Shown here: in pieces, positions 1-9,269 of the stretch
Numbering within the stretch: position 1 is the stretch's first letter
Layout of the letters: the number at the start of each line of letters is the position of its first letter
Translations under genes and position numbers: made by a program
The notes under the pieces: model-generated
The model's input: only the letters and a program-made list of their open reading frames with translations
What the model was told of the DNA's origin: nothing
The model's database searches: none
From: Symbiodinium natans
Lineage: Eukaryota > Sar > Dinophyceae > Suessiales > Symbiodiniaceae
Length of the DNA: 64,000 nucleotides
Assembly (NCBI GenBank): GCA_905221605.1
Contig: CAJNDS010000380.1
Location: 1 to 64,000, forward strand
Direction of reading: 5' to 3'

Positions 1-186
1 GGGGTGCGGAATTTGATGCCTCACTCGTTTGAAGTATCCATGTAGAGGTGGTGCAAGATTTCGTCCATCCACCGAAGGGCAGAAGTACGTTAGCATCTTT
101 TGCAACGCTGCCAAAAGCTGCTCTGGACATTAAGAAGCTTAAAAACACTATATTTCTTGTAAACGCAGCAAACGCATGCAAAATGA

Positions 187-521
187 CAATCAACACTCAG
201 TCAACACTCAGTCAACACTACAGTCAACACTACAGTCAACACTGCCAAAATGCTGGAAAATCCAGCATTTTGCTGTTCTGGACAGTAAGAAGCTAAAAAA
301 ACTTATATTTTTCTTTAAAACGACCAATGACGCAAGCGGAGGGGCGAAGAGATGGCGGGAGGGAACGTTTCCGTTGGCCGGAGTGCACCCCAGGCCGTCC
401 ACTCACTCACTCACTCACTCAAAACGAGTGAATTGTCGAATCTGCTGGTATTGCCAGGGTTTTCGTAGTGTTGACTGTAGTGTTGACTGTAGTGTTGACT
501 GAGTGTTGACTGAGTATTGAC
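187..521. repeat. Foldback repeat with GTCAACACT arms
   Basis: The left arm (about 187-243) is a run of GTCAACACT units and the right arm (about 463-521) is the reverse complement, AGTGTTGAC units. Immediately inside the left arm, 246-272 forms a short hairpin around AAAATGCTGG and CCAGCATTTT. A stretch at 120-165 (beginning TCTGGACATTAAGAAGC) recurs in altered form at 276-320. This looks like a small non-autonomous foldback element. No coding capacity is visible. Confidence 0.6.
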
Positions 522-660
522 TGAGATTTTGCGCGTGTTTGAGGCACCTTGGGAGTGCGAAACTGCATCCCAGCAAAGTTAAAGTCGTTGGAGCCACAGC
601 TCATCATTCACGCTCGTAGAACATACCTGGCAACACTCGCCGAAAGGGACCGTAGGAGTC

Positions 661-1781
661 ATGCCCAACATCCGCATTTTCTCAGCCTTGCCGTTAGCCA
701 CATTGAGGCACACATTGGGCAGCGTGCGAATTCCTGTCACAGGGGGTGAGCCTAGGGCCCTTAGCCCTGTGGAAGTTATTCAGGTGGCGTTGATGTGGCG
801 TCTGGTTAGAAAGAAGTTTGACCTACCGGACGTGGATCCTCTCGAAGATCCCGGTCAGCAAGTCGGTTCAGCTGCTCCTGCTCAAAGCGCGGGACAGGCC
901 CCGGCAAAGCGAATCAAGACCTCATCAGTTCTGGACCAGCTGGATGAATCAGAGATTGAGTTGTTGAGCAAATCCGAGCTGTATAGAGCTTATAGGAACT
1001 ATCAAGAAATTACAGGTGCCGAACCCACCCCGGATTCGGAGCCTACACCAGAACAAGTGGCCGCGCTGCATGCTAAGGTAGTTGCACGTGGTGAGGCTCC
1101 ATACGCTGATTTCTCGGTGTTGACGCCTTTTGGCCGACGCGTGCAGAAGCAGATGAAGGCTCGGGCATGGGTGCTCCAGCAAGACGGGACTTTCAAAGCG
1201 CTGGATGTGCCCGGGCCACCGTCCTTTGAGGCATGGGCAACTTGTACAAAATACGCCTGTTTATGCTCAGGCACCCTGGTACTGGGTCCCCACCGGTGCC
1301 GAAGCAGGTGGTCACCTCTGCTTGCTTGGACGAGTACTTTAAGCGGTTGGCGAGGCTCAACGCAGATTATCTTGAATATTGGCGTTTACTCATGGTGGCT
1401 GAGGACAAGCTGCGTGCAGAGCTTTTCGAGAGATTTCGCCGGCAGCTCACGAAGGCTAGCCTTGAAGGGCGCCTGCCAATGGGCATCAATTTCGATGCCG
1501 CTGCCCCTTGGACAGGTGTGTTTGTCTATGCTGCCCGAAACTGGGAGTACTGGCACGACAATGTGACGAAACCAGCTCAAGATTTCTTGGCAAGGGGCGG
1601 CAAGCTTATGAGCGCTGAGAAGGCCAGCAGGATCAACGTGCCGGAGCATGTGCAGGAGGCTGTTGACAATGCTATGGGAAAGGGTGCAGCCTTTAGCAAG
1701 TCGTTCCAGGGGACCCCATTTCAGGGAACCTCAAGGCAAGCCAAGAAGCGCAAGAAGGAACGTGAGAGGAGAGAGTCGTAG
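661..1781 (+). pseudogene. Gag-like first part of a dinoflagellate retroelement, frameshifted
   Basis: A reading frame from ATG at 661 runs to about 1235 and its homologous continuation lies in a different frame from about 1235 to the stop at 1781, so at least one base has been lost or gained near 1240. The first part has an acidic/alanine-rich stretch and the segment APYADFSVLTPFGRR. The second part has DEYFKRLARLNADY and AEDKLRAELFERFRRQL and ends in a lysine/arginine-rich tail, as expected for a nucleic-acid-binding gag-like protein. I recognise this arrangement from the protein that precedes reverse transcriptase in repeated dinoflagellate retroelements; that is memory of the family, not a search. 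The RT lies about 450 bp downstream on the same strand, which supports one element. Function inferred: RNA or particle binding during retrotransposition. The frameshift makes this copy dead unless it is an assembly error. Confidence 0.6.
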
Positions 1782-2225
1782 CCAAACGAAATCTTTGATT
1801 TCAAAGGCCAATTATCTTCATGTCACTTTCTCAGGCGGGTCAGTTTCCTACCCTGCAGACCCTTTGGCAGGGCAGGAAACTTGCCTGCTGGAGAAGACCG
1901 TTGCTCTATGTTTGTGGGCGCTCAAGTTGGATGGCACAGTTTCCTTCGTCAGCGCTGAGAGCTCCCCCGTGTGGCAAATGAAGCTCCTCCAGCGGCTCTC
2001 GCGAAGAGTACAGCGGCAGCCTTTCAGTTTGCTTGTTTGCTTCAGAGTAATGGCGAAACAGGGTCTGAAAGGGAGATCGCAGTCCTAACTAACGCTGAGT
2101 GGTTGACATCTGACGTACACCTCGCCGTGGACCATGGTGGACGTGGCTGCAACCCGTGGGTATGCCATGCAGATGCGTTGGTTCAGTGGCTTCACTCTTC
2201 AGAAGGGTAGCGTGCCAGAAATCAA
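1782..2225 (+). pseudogene. Degraded linker between gag-like part and RT
   Basis: No single frame stays open. Protein-like stretches change frame: one around 1800-2040 and another at 1971-2210 (AAAFQFACLLQSNGE). The position between the gag-like and RT parts suggests it was once coding, perhaps a protease or spacer, but no catalytic motif is visible. Confidence 0.35.
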
Positions 2226-3755
2226 GTGACCTATATGAGAGTGGGTGAGCATCAAAATGATCTTGTCAGGAAGAGCCTCGTTCATGGCAACGTTGTGGAT
2301 GCTGACGCAAACAATCCGAGTTCCCAGCTGCAGTCGCGATCACAGATCAGGGAGCAAGAAAATGCATCATGCCTTGACGGGTTCCGGGACCCGAGACGGG
2401 CAGTTGCACGATCGGCGTCGTTGCGCAAGGCGGGTGATAACATTCGTGTTGCCTTGGATGCATGCTTGGATGATTGCGCTTTGGACTCATTCGAGAAGTC
2501 GACAGCGACGCGCCCCTTTCCTGAGTCTGTTATCGCAAAAGCAAGAGCTAGGTTGAGCGTTGTCTTTCGCGCTCCCTTGAGAGAGCGTGGATTTCAAGAC
2601 CAGCTCCTGCAGCAGTTGATGACGGAAGCCCACGACCCAGATGCGCACGTCGTGCCAAAATGGATGAATGAGGGGTTTCCATTTGGAATTTCGAGGCCCA
2701 TCGTTCGCAGAAATGTCTTCCCCAACACTAACAGTGTTTCTGCGTCCATCAAAACTTCTCAGGCCATCGGGACCTTGATTGAGGATTGGGATGGTCGCGC
2801 GCAAAACTATAAATCCTTCCAGGAGGCTGGGCCGAAGGCTGAGCTAGAACTAGACCGGCTGGTTGCAGACGGCCGTGCCGATCTGGTATCTAGCTGGCAG
2901 GAAGTTACTGATGCAGTCGGGGCCCACGCCAAACTCCCAAAGCTGGCGTGCATCATCAAGCAACGAAGTGATGTTGAAAAGGCTCGGCTAGTAATCGACA
3001 TGAGGCGTTCTGGGATCAATGGCTTGATGGATCTTCGTGAAAGGATTGTCTTATCGCGCATTTCCGATGTGGCAGATTCGTTGCGACACATTGTGAGGGA
3101 TCCGCGAAATCGTGGCTTTACTCCTGAGTTTATGATCGCTGACTTCTCTGATGCTTTCTATACCTTGGAAGTGTACCCCGATGAGAGGGCGTACATCGTG
3201 GTCAAAGGCTCCAAAAGATTCTATCTCTTGAAGGTCATTTGCTTCGGATTGGCTTGTGGGTCGGTTCTGTGGGGACGAGTGGCTGCAGCTATAATGCGGC
3301 TGGGGCAAGCAGCGACTAGAGATCCTGAGGGTCGTGTGCAGTGCTATGTGGATGACCCATTGATGATTGCCATGGGTAAGGAGCGTAGGGACAGAACCTT
3401 GGTATTTATCAGATTTACCTTGTTCTGGACCTGCCTTGGCTTCCAGCTCGCGTGGCGCAAGACCGTCCGAGGCACTCACATTGACTGGATCGGGATCTCT
3501 CTCCAGTTGACAGAAGATGCAAGACGTATGGTGGTATGCTTGACGGCTGACAAAGCCCAAAAGCTGCTTGATGCCTTTGCCGAGATCAAAGCTGCAAGGG
3601 CATGATAGCCACTGCTCGTTTGCGACAAATTGCCGGCCTTCTCAGCTGGGCCTCCAACCTCATGCCCAGTGGAAAGCTGCCTGGCCAACCCGCCGGAGCC
3701 AGTCCCCCCGGAAGGCAAACACTCATGAATTGCTTCATGAATCCTAAACCCTAAA
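2226..3755 (+). pseudogene. Reverse transcriptase of a retroelement, truncated
   Basis: The open frame 2226-3605 (459 aa) holds an RT fold. Motif A is ADFSDAF (Asp 306 and 309 region), motif B is FGLACGSVLWGR, and motif C is CYVDDPLM with YVDD at residues 374-377, so the three catalytic aspartates are present. HIDWIGI follows, as in many RTs just after the palm. It would copy element RNA into DNA. The frame stops at 3603-3605, but a one-base shift continues plausible sequence (LRQIAGLLSWASNLM) to about 3740, where it ends at a CCCTAAACCCTAAA run. No RNase H or integrase/recombinase follows, so the copy is 3'-truncated. The N-terminal 200 residues are not recognised. The element class (LTR, DIRS-like or other) is not resolved. 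An RNase H fragment of similar style lies far away at 38.7-39.1 kb. Confidence 0.75.
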
Positions 3756-3758
3756 CCC
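3743..3758 (+). repeat. Short CCCTAAA telomeric run at the retroelement break
   Basis: Two CCCTAAA units lie exactly where the RT-like sequence ends. Orientation matches the larger arrays at 18.5-24.6 kb. Confidence 0.7.
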
Positions 3759-3765
3759 AAAAATA

Positions 3766-4600
3766 ATGTCTAGAGTGACAAGTTGGTTATGTGAGGCCGC
3801 AAGAAGGCGGACAAGAAGAACAAGAGCAAGCAGGCCAAGGCCAAAGCAACCTCGAGGGGAAGGTAAGGCCGACCCCGATGAGATCAAAGCCGAAGTGGGT
3901 TCTACGGGCCATGATGTTCCGAGCACGGTGCCCAGCCTGAAGCGATCCAGCTTCTTGGCTTGCTGTTGCAGATTTTGACTATTGTCTGAGTGTGCTGATT
4001 GGGGCGGGGTTGATTGCAGTCATGTTTTGTGTGTTGAACTCAGGACGTTTCCTGGAGGACAAGGTCGATGAGGACATGAGATCGGATGAGGAACCCGAGG
4101 ACGACATTGGCATCCACCCTGACGTTTACAATTCCTTCGAGCCACAGTACCGAGACGTGCTGCGAAAGTTGCCACTGGTGCTGCGACCTGGAAGCATGCA
4201 GCACGGGAAGCACAGCTTCACGAGGACACTTGGATTCCAATCATTGCGAAAGAGTGTAAAAGTTTTCATGGTGCATATGAATCAGCTCATGTTGCATTTC
4301 CATTGAGAACTAAGGGTTCTGAAGGATGAGAAGGATCGTGTTCACCGTGTGGAGGTGTTGCTCCGCCAGCAGGCCTTCAAACCGAAATTTCCCGATGGCA
4401 AAAAGTCCACCTCGAATCCCTGACAGCATCAAACATTAATGGTAGTGTGTCGTTTCAGCTTGCCTTTCTTGCTCGATTTTGGAAATATCCAAGGATTTCC
4501 TTCAAGAGCCAGCCCGTGCTGGATGCCTTTGCTAAGCTGATGCAGCAGCTGGCTGACAGCCCGTAGGGCAATTAAAAATCATTTTGCTCGGGCAGCTGAT
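3766..4600 (+). other. Unrecognised coding-like remnants
   Basis: Two plus-strand stretches look protein-like but are not recognised. Around 3795-3960 one frame is rich in Lys/Arg (RKKADKKNKSKQAK in one frame, shifting to KADPDEIKAEVGSTGHDVPS). At 3992-4306 a frame begins with a hydrophobic stretch (GAGLIAVMFCVL), then an acidic run (DEDMRSDEEPEDD) and ends PDVYNSFEPQYRDVLRKL. There is no clear start context or splice structure tying them together. They may be exons of a decayed gene or part of another element. I assign no function. From 4310 to 4830 I see nothing further. Confidence 0.25.
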
Positions 4601-4833
4601 CAGTGCCCACCTAGACACCAGAAGGATTTTGGAGGGCCCGGCGGGTTTAAAACAGATATGTACAATATACGATATTGAGCGCGCTTGGTTTTCGGCTAGC
4701 TGGCTCAGCTTTCCTTCTCGAGCTGATCTCTGTAGGAGTCCATGTCTGTAAGCACGTGGATGCCCTCGCTTTCAAGGCGTTCAGACGAAAACAGAGCTCC
4801 AGTTTTCGCAGGTAGTAACTACACTGTCCACAT

Positions 4834-5347
4834 GTGCAAACGAATGCTTTCTGTGCACGCGTGTTGCCCAGGAACGTTATGGTGGCACGCGTTTGCTTCT
4901 ATTTACTGATCCTCTTGGAACTCCGGCTGCCCTGGTGCCTCGAACAACCGGTTGGGTCATTGTTGGAAAAGCACCCGATGTTCGCATACCTGGTCCGGAA
5001 GTACGATGTGTACAAGGAGGTTCGGCTGCAAACCATTTTACCCCTTCGAATCACAGGATTTAGTTTTTCGCGGGGTCGATCTGAGGTCCATGTCTGGCTT
5101 GGTGCGTATGGAGCAGAAAGTTGCTGGTCTTAAAACCTTTACAGTCCATGTTTGCTGTCGGTGAGTTTCTATTGGCCACGTGGAGCTACTCAGGTGCCAA
5201 ACCGGTATGGATCTACAGCAACTACAAGTTCATTCGAGAACTCTACATCCCGCTTCCTATGGACAAGGAGTGGACGGAGACTGTAACAAGGTATCATGGG
5301 CTCGAAGAGTACAATCTGCATGGTGTGTTAAGTTTGAGGGCCCTATG
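4834..5347 (+). pseudogene. Broken conserved dinoflagellate protein fragment
   Basis: The frame at 4834-5133 includes LEQPVGSLLEKHPMFAYL and the overlapping frame 5121-5345 includes WSYSGAKPVWIYSNYKFIREL. Both resemble successive parts of a protein I remember as repeated in dinoflagellate genomes, in which an LEQP-GS-L segment is followed by a KP-YSN segment; the function of that family is unknown to me. The change of frame near 5120 and lack of a convincing start suggest a broken copy, possibly element-associated. Identification is from memory only. Confidence 0.35.
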
Positions 5348-6205
5348 ATCTAATAATAAGTCGATCCCGAAGAACCAAGGAGAGCTGATGCCGAGGGCAA
5401 CGTCCGAGTTTATGGTGGTGATTGCTTGAAGCAAACACAACATTATCCCAAAGATTTTGGGAAAGCGGTCTTGGAGATGTACACTCGACACCAGGACTAT
5501 ATGTTGGGGGGGGGGGGGGCACGAAAAAATGTTTTGTAGAAAGAACACATCATGGTTGTGAATCAGAACAGGAGCAACAACAGTGTAAGTGCTCTCGAAG
5601 GACGAACGATATTGCGATGACTGTGATGGCCAGAGCCCTTCTGGAACAGAATTTAAAGCATTATCCAGCGGATGGCATGAACCAGGTCACACATGCTGTG
5701 GCTCAAGGAAGGAGCTGGCCAGGCACCGACAGCCCCAGATGCACGACTCTTGGCATCTTTAATGTATGGCGATTCTTTCTGTCTTAACATCAAAATGTGC
5801 ATTTGTTTGTGTGTCGTCCAGATACATGTGTAGACTGTGTAGAATGTAATGTACTATGCATGTATGATGCAACACAAACTCATTATGTATTGCCAAGTAG
5901 TGCAGCTCGTAGTGTAATGCGAGTAAATGTAATGTAGTGTAAAACAAAGAATAGAAAGCACAAAGTAGTGTCATCTAATGTAAAAAAGGGTAATTTGTTG
6001 GGTTTATACAGTGGTACATAGCCGTTGTCTGGAAAGACAAGTATGTCTATATCTATATCTACATATGTATAGATATATATATGTATGATATTGCACATAT
6101 GTACATATATACATTCGCATCTAAACATATAAGAATATAAATACATCTCTACATATATATGTTTATACACATGTTTATATGTGTATGTATACGTTTTTGT
6201 GTATG
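5348..6205. other. No gene seen; G run then AT-rich DNA
   Basis: A G homopolymer sits at about 5506-5518. From about 5770 base composition becomes AT-rich with GTAATGTA-like and TATA-like short repeats. No reading frame here resembles a protein. Confidence 0.5.
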
Positions 6206-6265
6206 TACATATATCTATCTATATATATATATATATGGTCACACCCCCCCCCCATGATCCATATG
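6206..6265 (-). repeat. TA-repeat plus C-run module, single arm
   Basis: TATATA, then GGTCACA, a run of C, then CATGATCCA. The same parts in the same order occur at 9047-9072, and in reverse at 8999-9040 and 11974-12020. Confidence 0.6.
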
Positions 6266-6564
6266 TATCCTTTTCTTGCTTGTCCTTCTGCACCTGTGCT
6301 TATTTGCACATATGGTTGATGTGAAAAAACACCGGTATTTACGATACTTTCGTGTCTTGCCATGTCTGAAGCTACAACTTGCTATTGATTATCTACACTT
6401 TTAAACAACAGAAATCTACAAACAGAATCCGTTTCTGGATTTGGTTTTGTGTGGTTTGCTAATCTCTGTTATTCACTCTATAGTAGCTTCCAATATACAC
6501 CTTCTTGAACTTCAACAATATTCATTGATTAGATAAATATTACCTTATAAACCAACATAAAAGA

Positions 6565-7205
6565 AGAGATGATAGAAGAGATGAAGGGGTTTCAAATAAA
6601 GCACCTAACACAAGAAGCAGACTACATAATGAAGTTAGAGACGAATTCGCAAAGACAGAGACATTCTTAACGGACACGCAAGGACTTAAATTAGCGTGTG
6701 AGAATCCTGACGGGATAAATCAAAAATGGTTCTATTTTATACATTGCTGGGACTAAAAGCTGTAGAGATGTTTATGGTGATTGAAACCTTCCTTTATATA
6801 AGACGCAACTGACTCAGTGTTATAAAGATGTAGATAAGTTCATTCAAGATGGTTTTATTGAAATAGACAGTTAAAGAAAAGAAGAAACTGGAATTTCTGG
6901 TATTGTAAGTCACAGTTTAGGTTCAGCATCGGGACAACAAATAAACAATCATTATGGGAATGTATTCAGAAGTCGTAGCTATGGTTCTCCTTATGTATCA
7001 GGACAACGACCGGAAGACACTGGGACAAAACATATGAATACGGAAAGTAGAAGACCCCGTTAGTATGTTTGAAAAAGGAAGTATAACATCAAAGAAATCA
7101 ACATTAGACCCTCTACAAAAACATCCTTATGAAGATATAGGCAATATTAAAAACAAAGCAGGACATCTACCTATAACCGAAGAAGAGTTTTTAACAACAG
7201 TTTGA
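6565..7205 (+). pseudogene. Decayed lipase-like hydrolase of viral (Polinton-like) type
   Basis: Three consecutive frames together read as one protein: frame 1 from about 6565 to 6755, frame 2 from 6737 to 7063 with in-frame stops near 6780 and 6870, frame 3 from 7053 to the stop at 7203. Visible motifs in order are QKWFYF, LYIAGTKSCRDVYGD, DVDKFIQ, IVSHSLGSASG (a nucleophile-elbow-like GxSxG variant, with the first Gly replaced by Ser), GNVFRSRSYGSP, and DPVSMFEKGSI. I associate this order with class-3-lipase-like proteins found in virophage and Polinton-like virus genomes of protists. The strong AT bias differs from neighbouring DNA. Two frameshifts and two stops show it is dead. An alternative is a cellular lipase exon set, but the composition and the capsid-like neighbour argue for a viral origin. 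Identification is by motif memory, not a search. Confidence 0.5.
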
Positions 7206-7211
7206 TGCCAT

Positions 7212-7440
7212 AATCATTTCATAAGAAAGCAACAACATCCGAACAAATAGAGACATCGAAGATAGAGAAGCAATTTAAACAACATGCTTACGAAGAGATA
7301 AGAAAGTTAGTTGAGAATAATTAAGTAGATGAAGCAGTAAAGCAGGTGAAAGGTAGGAAGAAGAATAATAGTAAGACACTTCATATAGCTTTGAATTACT
7401 TGATTGAATACAAGTTGAAGGTATGTATATGTAATCAAAT
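7212..7440 (+). pseudogene. Small lysine-rich remnant in the AT-rich island
   Basis: One frame from about 7225 reads Lys/Glu-rich sequence (IEKQFKQHAYEEIRKLVE) with one in-frame stop near 7322 and continues to about 7420 (TLHIALNYLIEYKLK). Composition matches the flanking lipase-like and capsid-like remnants, so it is probably a third gene of the same inserted virus-like element. I do not recognise it. Confidence 0.3.
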
Positions 7441-7461
7441 TATCTATGCTATTTATATATC

Positions 7462-7715
7462 ATGGAAACTTTTAGTCCCGCAGATATCCTCATTGATAGT
7501 TTAAGTTTTCTTTGACACAAAGGTAGTTATTATGTTAATTGTCAAGGGTTTAAGACCAAAACGATTGTTGGATTTAAACCATTGCGTGGCCTCTTCTCAC
7601 AAGTTAAATATTTGCCGTCAAAAAATATGGGAAACTTACCAATTGAAATAGAATTGGTAACTAATGCTACTAATTGTATCAATTACCGCAGTCAGAATAT
7701 CAAGAGATTTCGGGA
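7462..7715 (+). pseudogene. Capsid-protein-like remnant of a Polinton-like virus
   Basis: From ATG at 7462 one frame runs, with a single stop at about 7513, to 7715, where it meets the GAGCCGGCTC satellite. The visible motifs are FKPLRGLF followed about 20 residues later by GNLPIEIELVTNAT. This spacing and style (FKPL-GLF, then LP/IEIELV) resembles the middle of double-jelly-roll major capsid proteins of Polinton-like viruses and virophages. A family member would build the icosahedral shell. Only about 80 residues of a protein usually of several hundred remain, so the gene is truncated at its 3' side. It lies next to a lipase-like remnant in the same AT-rich island and orientation. Confidence is limited because the match is by eye. 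Confidence 0.4.
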
Positions 7716-8850
7716 AAACTCGAGCCGGCTCGAATTTTCCGAAAAATCTCCAGGCACCAGGTCACCACAACTCGAGCAGGCTCGAATTTTCCAAAAAAAA
7801 CCTACATTGCGTCATCGATGAAACCTTGGGGTCACACAGCCATGGTTTCAGCATATTTTTTAGAAAAGTCGAGCCGGCTCGAATTTTCCGAAAATTCTTG
7901 AAGCTCCAGGTCTCGAAAACTCGAGCAGGCTCGAATTTTCCAAAAAAAACCTAAATTATGTCATCTATGAGGCCTTGGGGTCACACAGCTATGGTTTCAG
8001 CATTTGTTTTTTAAAAACTCGAGCCGGCTCGAATTTTCCGAAAATTCTTGAAGCTCCAGGTCTCGAAAACTCGAGCAGGCTCGAATTTTCCAAAAAAAAC
8101 CGAACTTTCAGGATCTACCGGGCTGCTGGAGCCACAGATCCTGAAATTTAGGTTTTTTTTTTGGAAAATTCCATCCTGGTCGTGTTTCCGCAATCTACTG
8201 TGTCAGTTTTTTTTGGAAAATTCGAGCCGGCTCGAATTTTCCTAAAATTCTTGAAGCTTTAGGTCCCAGAAACTCGAGCAGGCTCGAATTTTCCAAAAAA
8301 ACCGAACTTTCAGGATCTACCGGGCTGCTGGAGCCATAGATCCTGAAATTGAGGCTTTTTTGGGGAAAATTCGAGCCTGGTCGTGTTTCGGCAATCTACT
8401 GTGTCAGTTTTTTTTTTGGAAAATTCGAGCCGGCTCGAATTTTCCGAAAATTCTTGAAGCTTTAGGTCCCAGAAACTCGAGCAGGCTCGAATTTTCCAAA
8501 AAAAAACCTAGCTTTCAGGATATACCGGGCTGCTGGAGCCATAGATCCTGAAATTTAGGTTTTTTTTGGAAAATTCGAGCCTGGTCGTGTTTCGGCAATC
8601 TACTGTGTCAGTTTTTTTTGGAAAATTCGAGCCGGCTCGAATTTTCCTAAAATTCTTGAAGCTATAGGTCCCAGAAACTCGAGCAGGCTCGAATTTTCCA
8701 AAAAAAACCTAACTTTCAGGATCTACCGGGCTGCTGGAGCCATAGATCCTGAAATTTAGGTTTTTTTTGGAAAATTCGAGCCTGCTCGTGTTTGGGCGAC
8801 CTACTGTGTCAGTTTTTTTTTGGAAAATTCGAGCCGGCTCGAGTTTTCTA
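7700..8850. repeat. Tandem satellite built on GAGCCGGCTC palindromes
   Basis: About six units. The marker TTCTTGAAGC occurs at 7895, 8045, 8248, 8451 and 8653, so the period is 150 bp in the left part and 202-203 bp in the right. Each unit contains GAGCCGGCTCGAATTTTCC, a near-palindromic GAGCAGGCTCGAATTTTCC and AT-rich TTTTTTGG/CCAAAAAA arms. The array begins abruptly inside the capsid-like remnant. Longer unit types also carry an inverted TCAGGATCTACC...GGTAG-like segment with CTGCTGGAGCC. Confidence 0.8.
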
Positions 8851-8998
8851 AAAAAGCATGATTTTTTCGGGTATTTTTCTACCTTGTTGGTGTAAATGAC
8901 CTGCCTGACTTGAAATGATATAGGTTTTTATCGGCCCTGTCGGTGTTTTTGTCGCTAGCTCATAGCCCCCTCTCCTCCCAAGATCCATCTGTTTCGAA

Positions 8999-9072
8999 GC
9001 AGAAACGTGGATCATGGGGGGGGGGGGGGCGTGAGCATATATATATATGGTCACCCCCCCCCCCATGATCCA
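8999..9072. repeat. Long hairpin: GTGGATCATG, G run, TA repeat, C run, CATGATCCAC
   Basis: The arms GTGGATCATG at 9009 and CATGATCCAC near 9063 are perfect inverted copies, each followed inward by 11 or more G (or C), then CGTGAGCA / GGTCAC, with a TATATATATA centre. This is a complete palindrome of the module seen as single arms at 6.2 and 12.0 kb. Confidence 0.85.
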
Positions 9073-9269
9073 CACCTATGGTTTTCCTGTCTTCGTCTTT
9101 GTCTGATTTTCTGTTTTTTCACCGGAAAAATGCAGTAAAAACTGCACTGGAATACAAAAAGCTCTATTATATTATCCTCTATAAAAACACTAGTGTTTTT
9201 ATGTGCATTTTGCTTCTGAAACTTGTGTTTTGCGGCTCTGTAAAATTTTAGAAGGGTAGCCATTTAGAA

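Noticed and set aside
7700-8850. Regularly spaced repeats as a possible CRISPR array
   Set aside because: Units are 150-203 bp, the spacers are themselves repeated, and the genome is eukaryotic.
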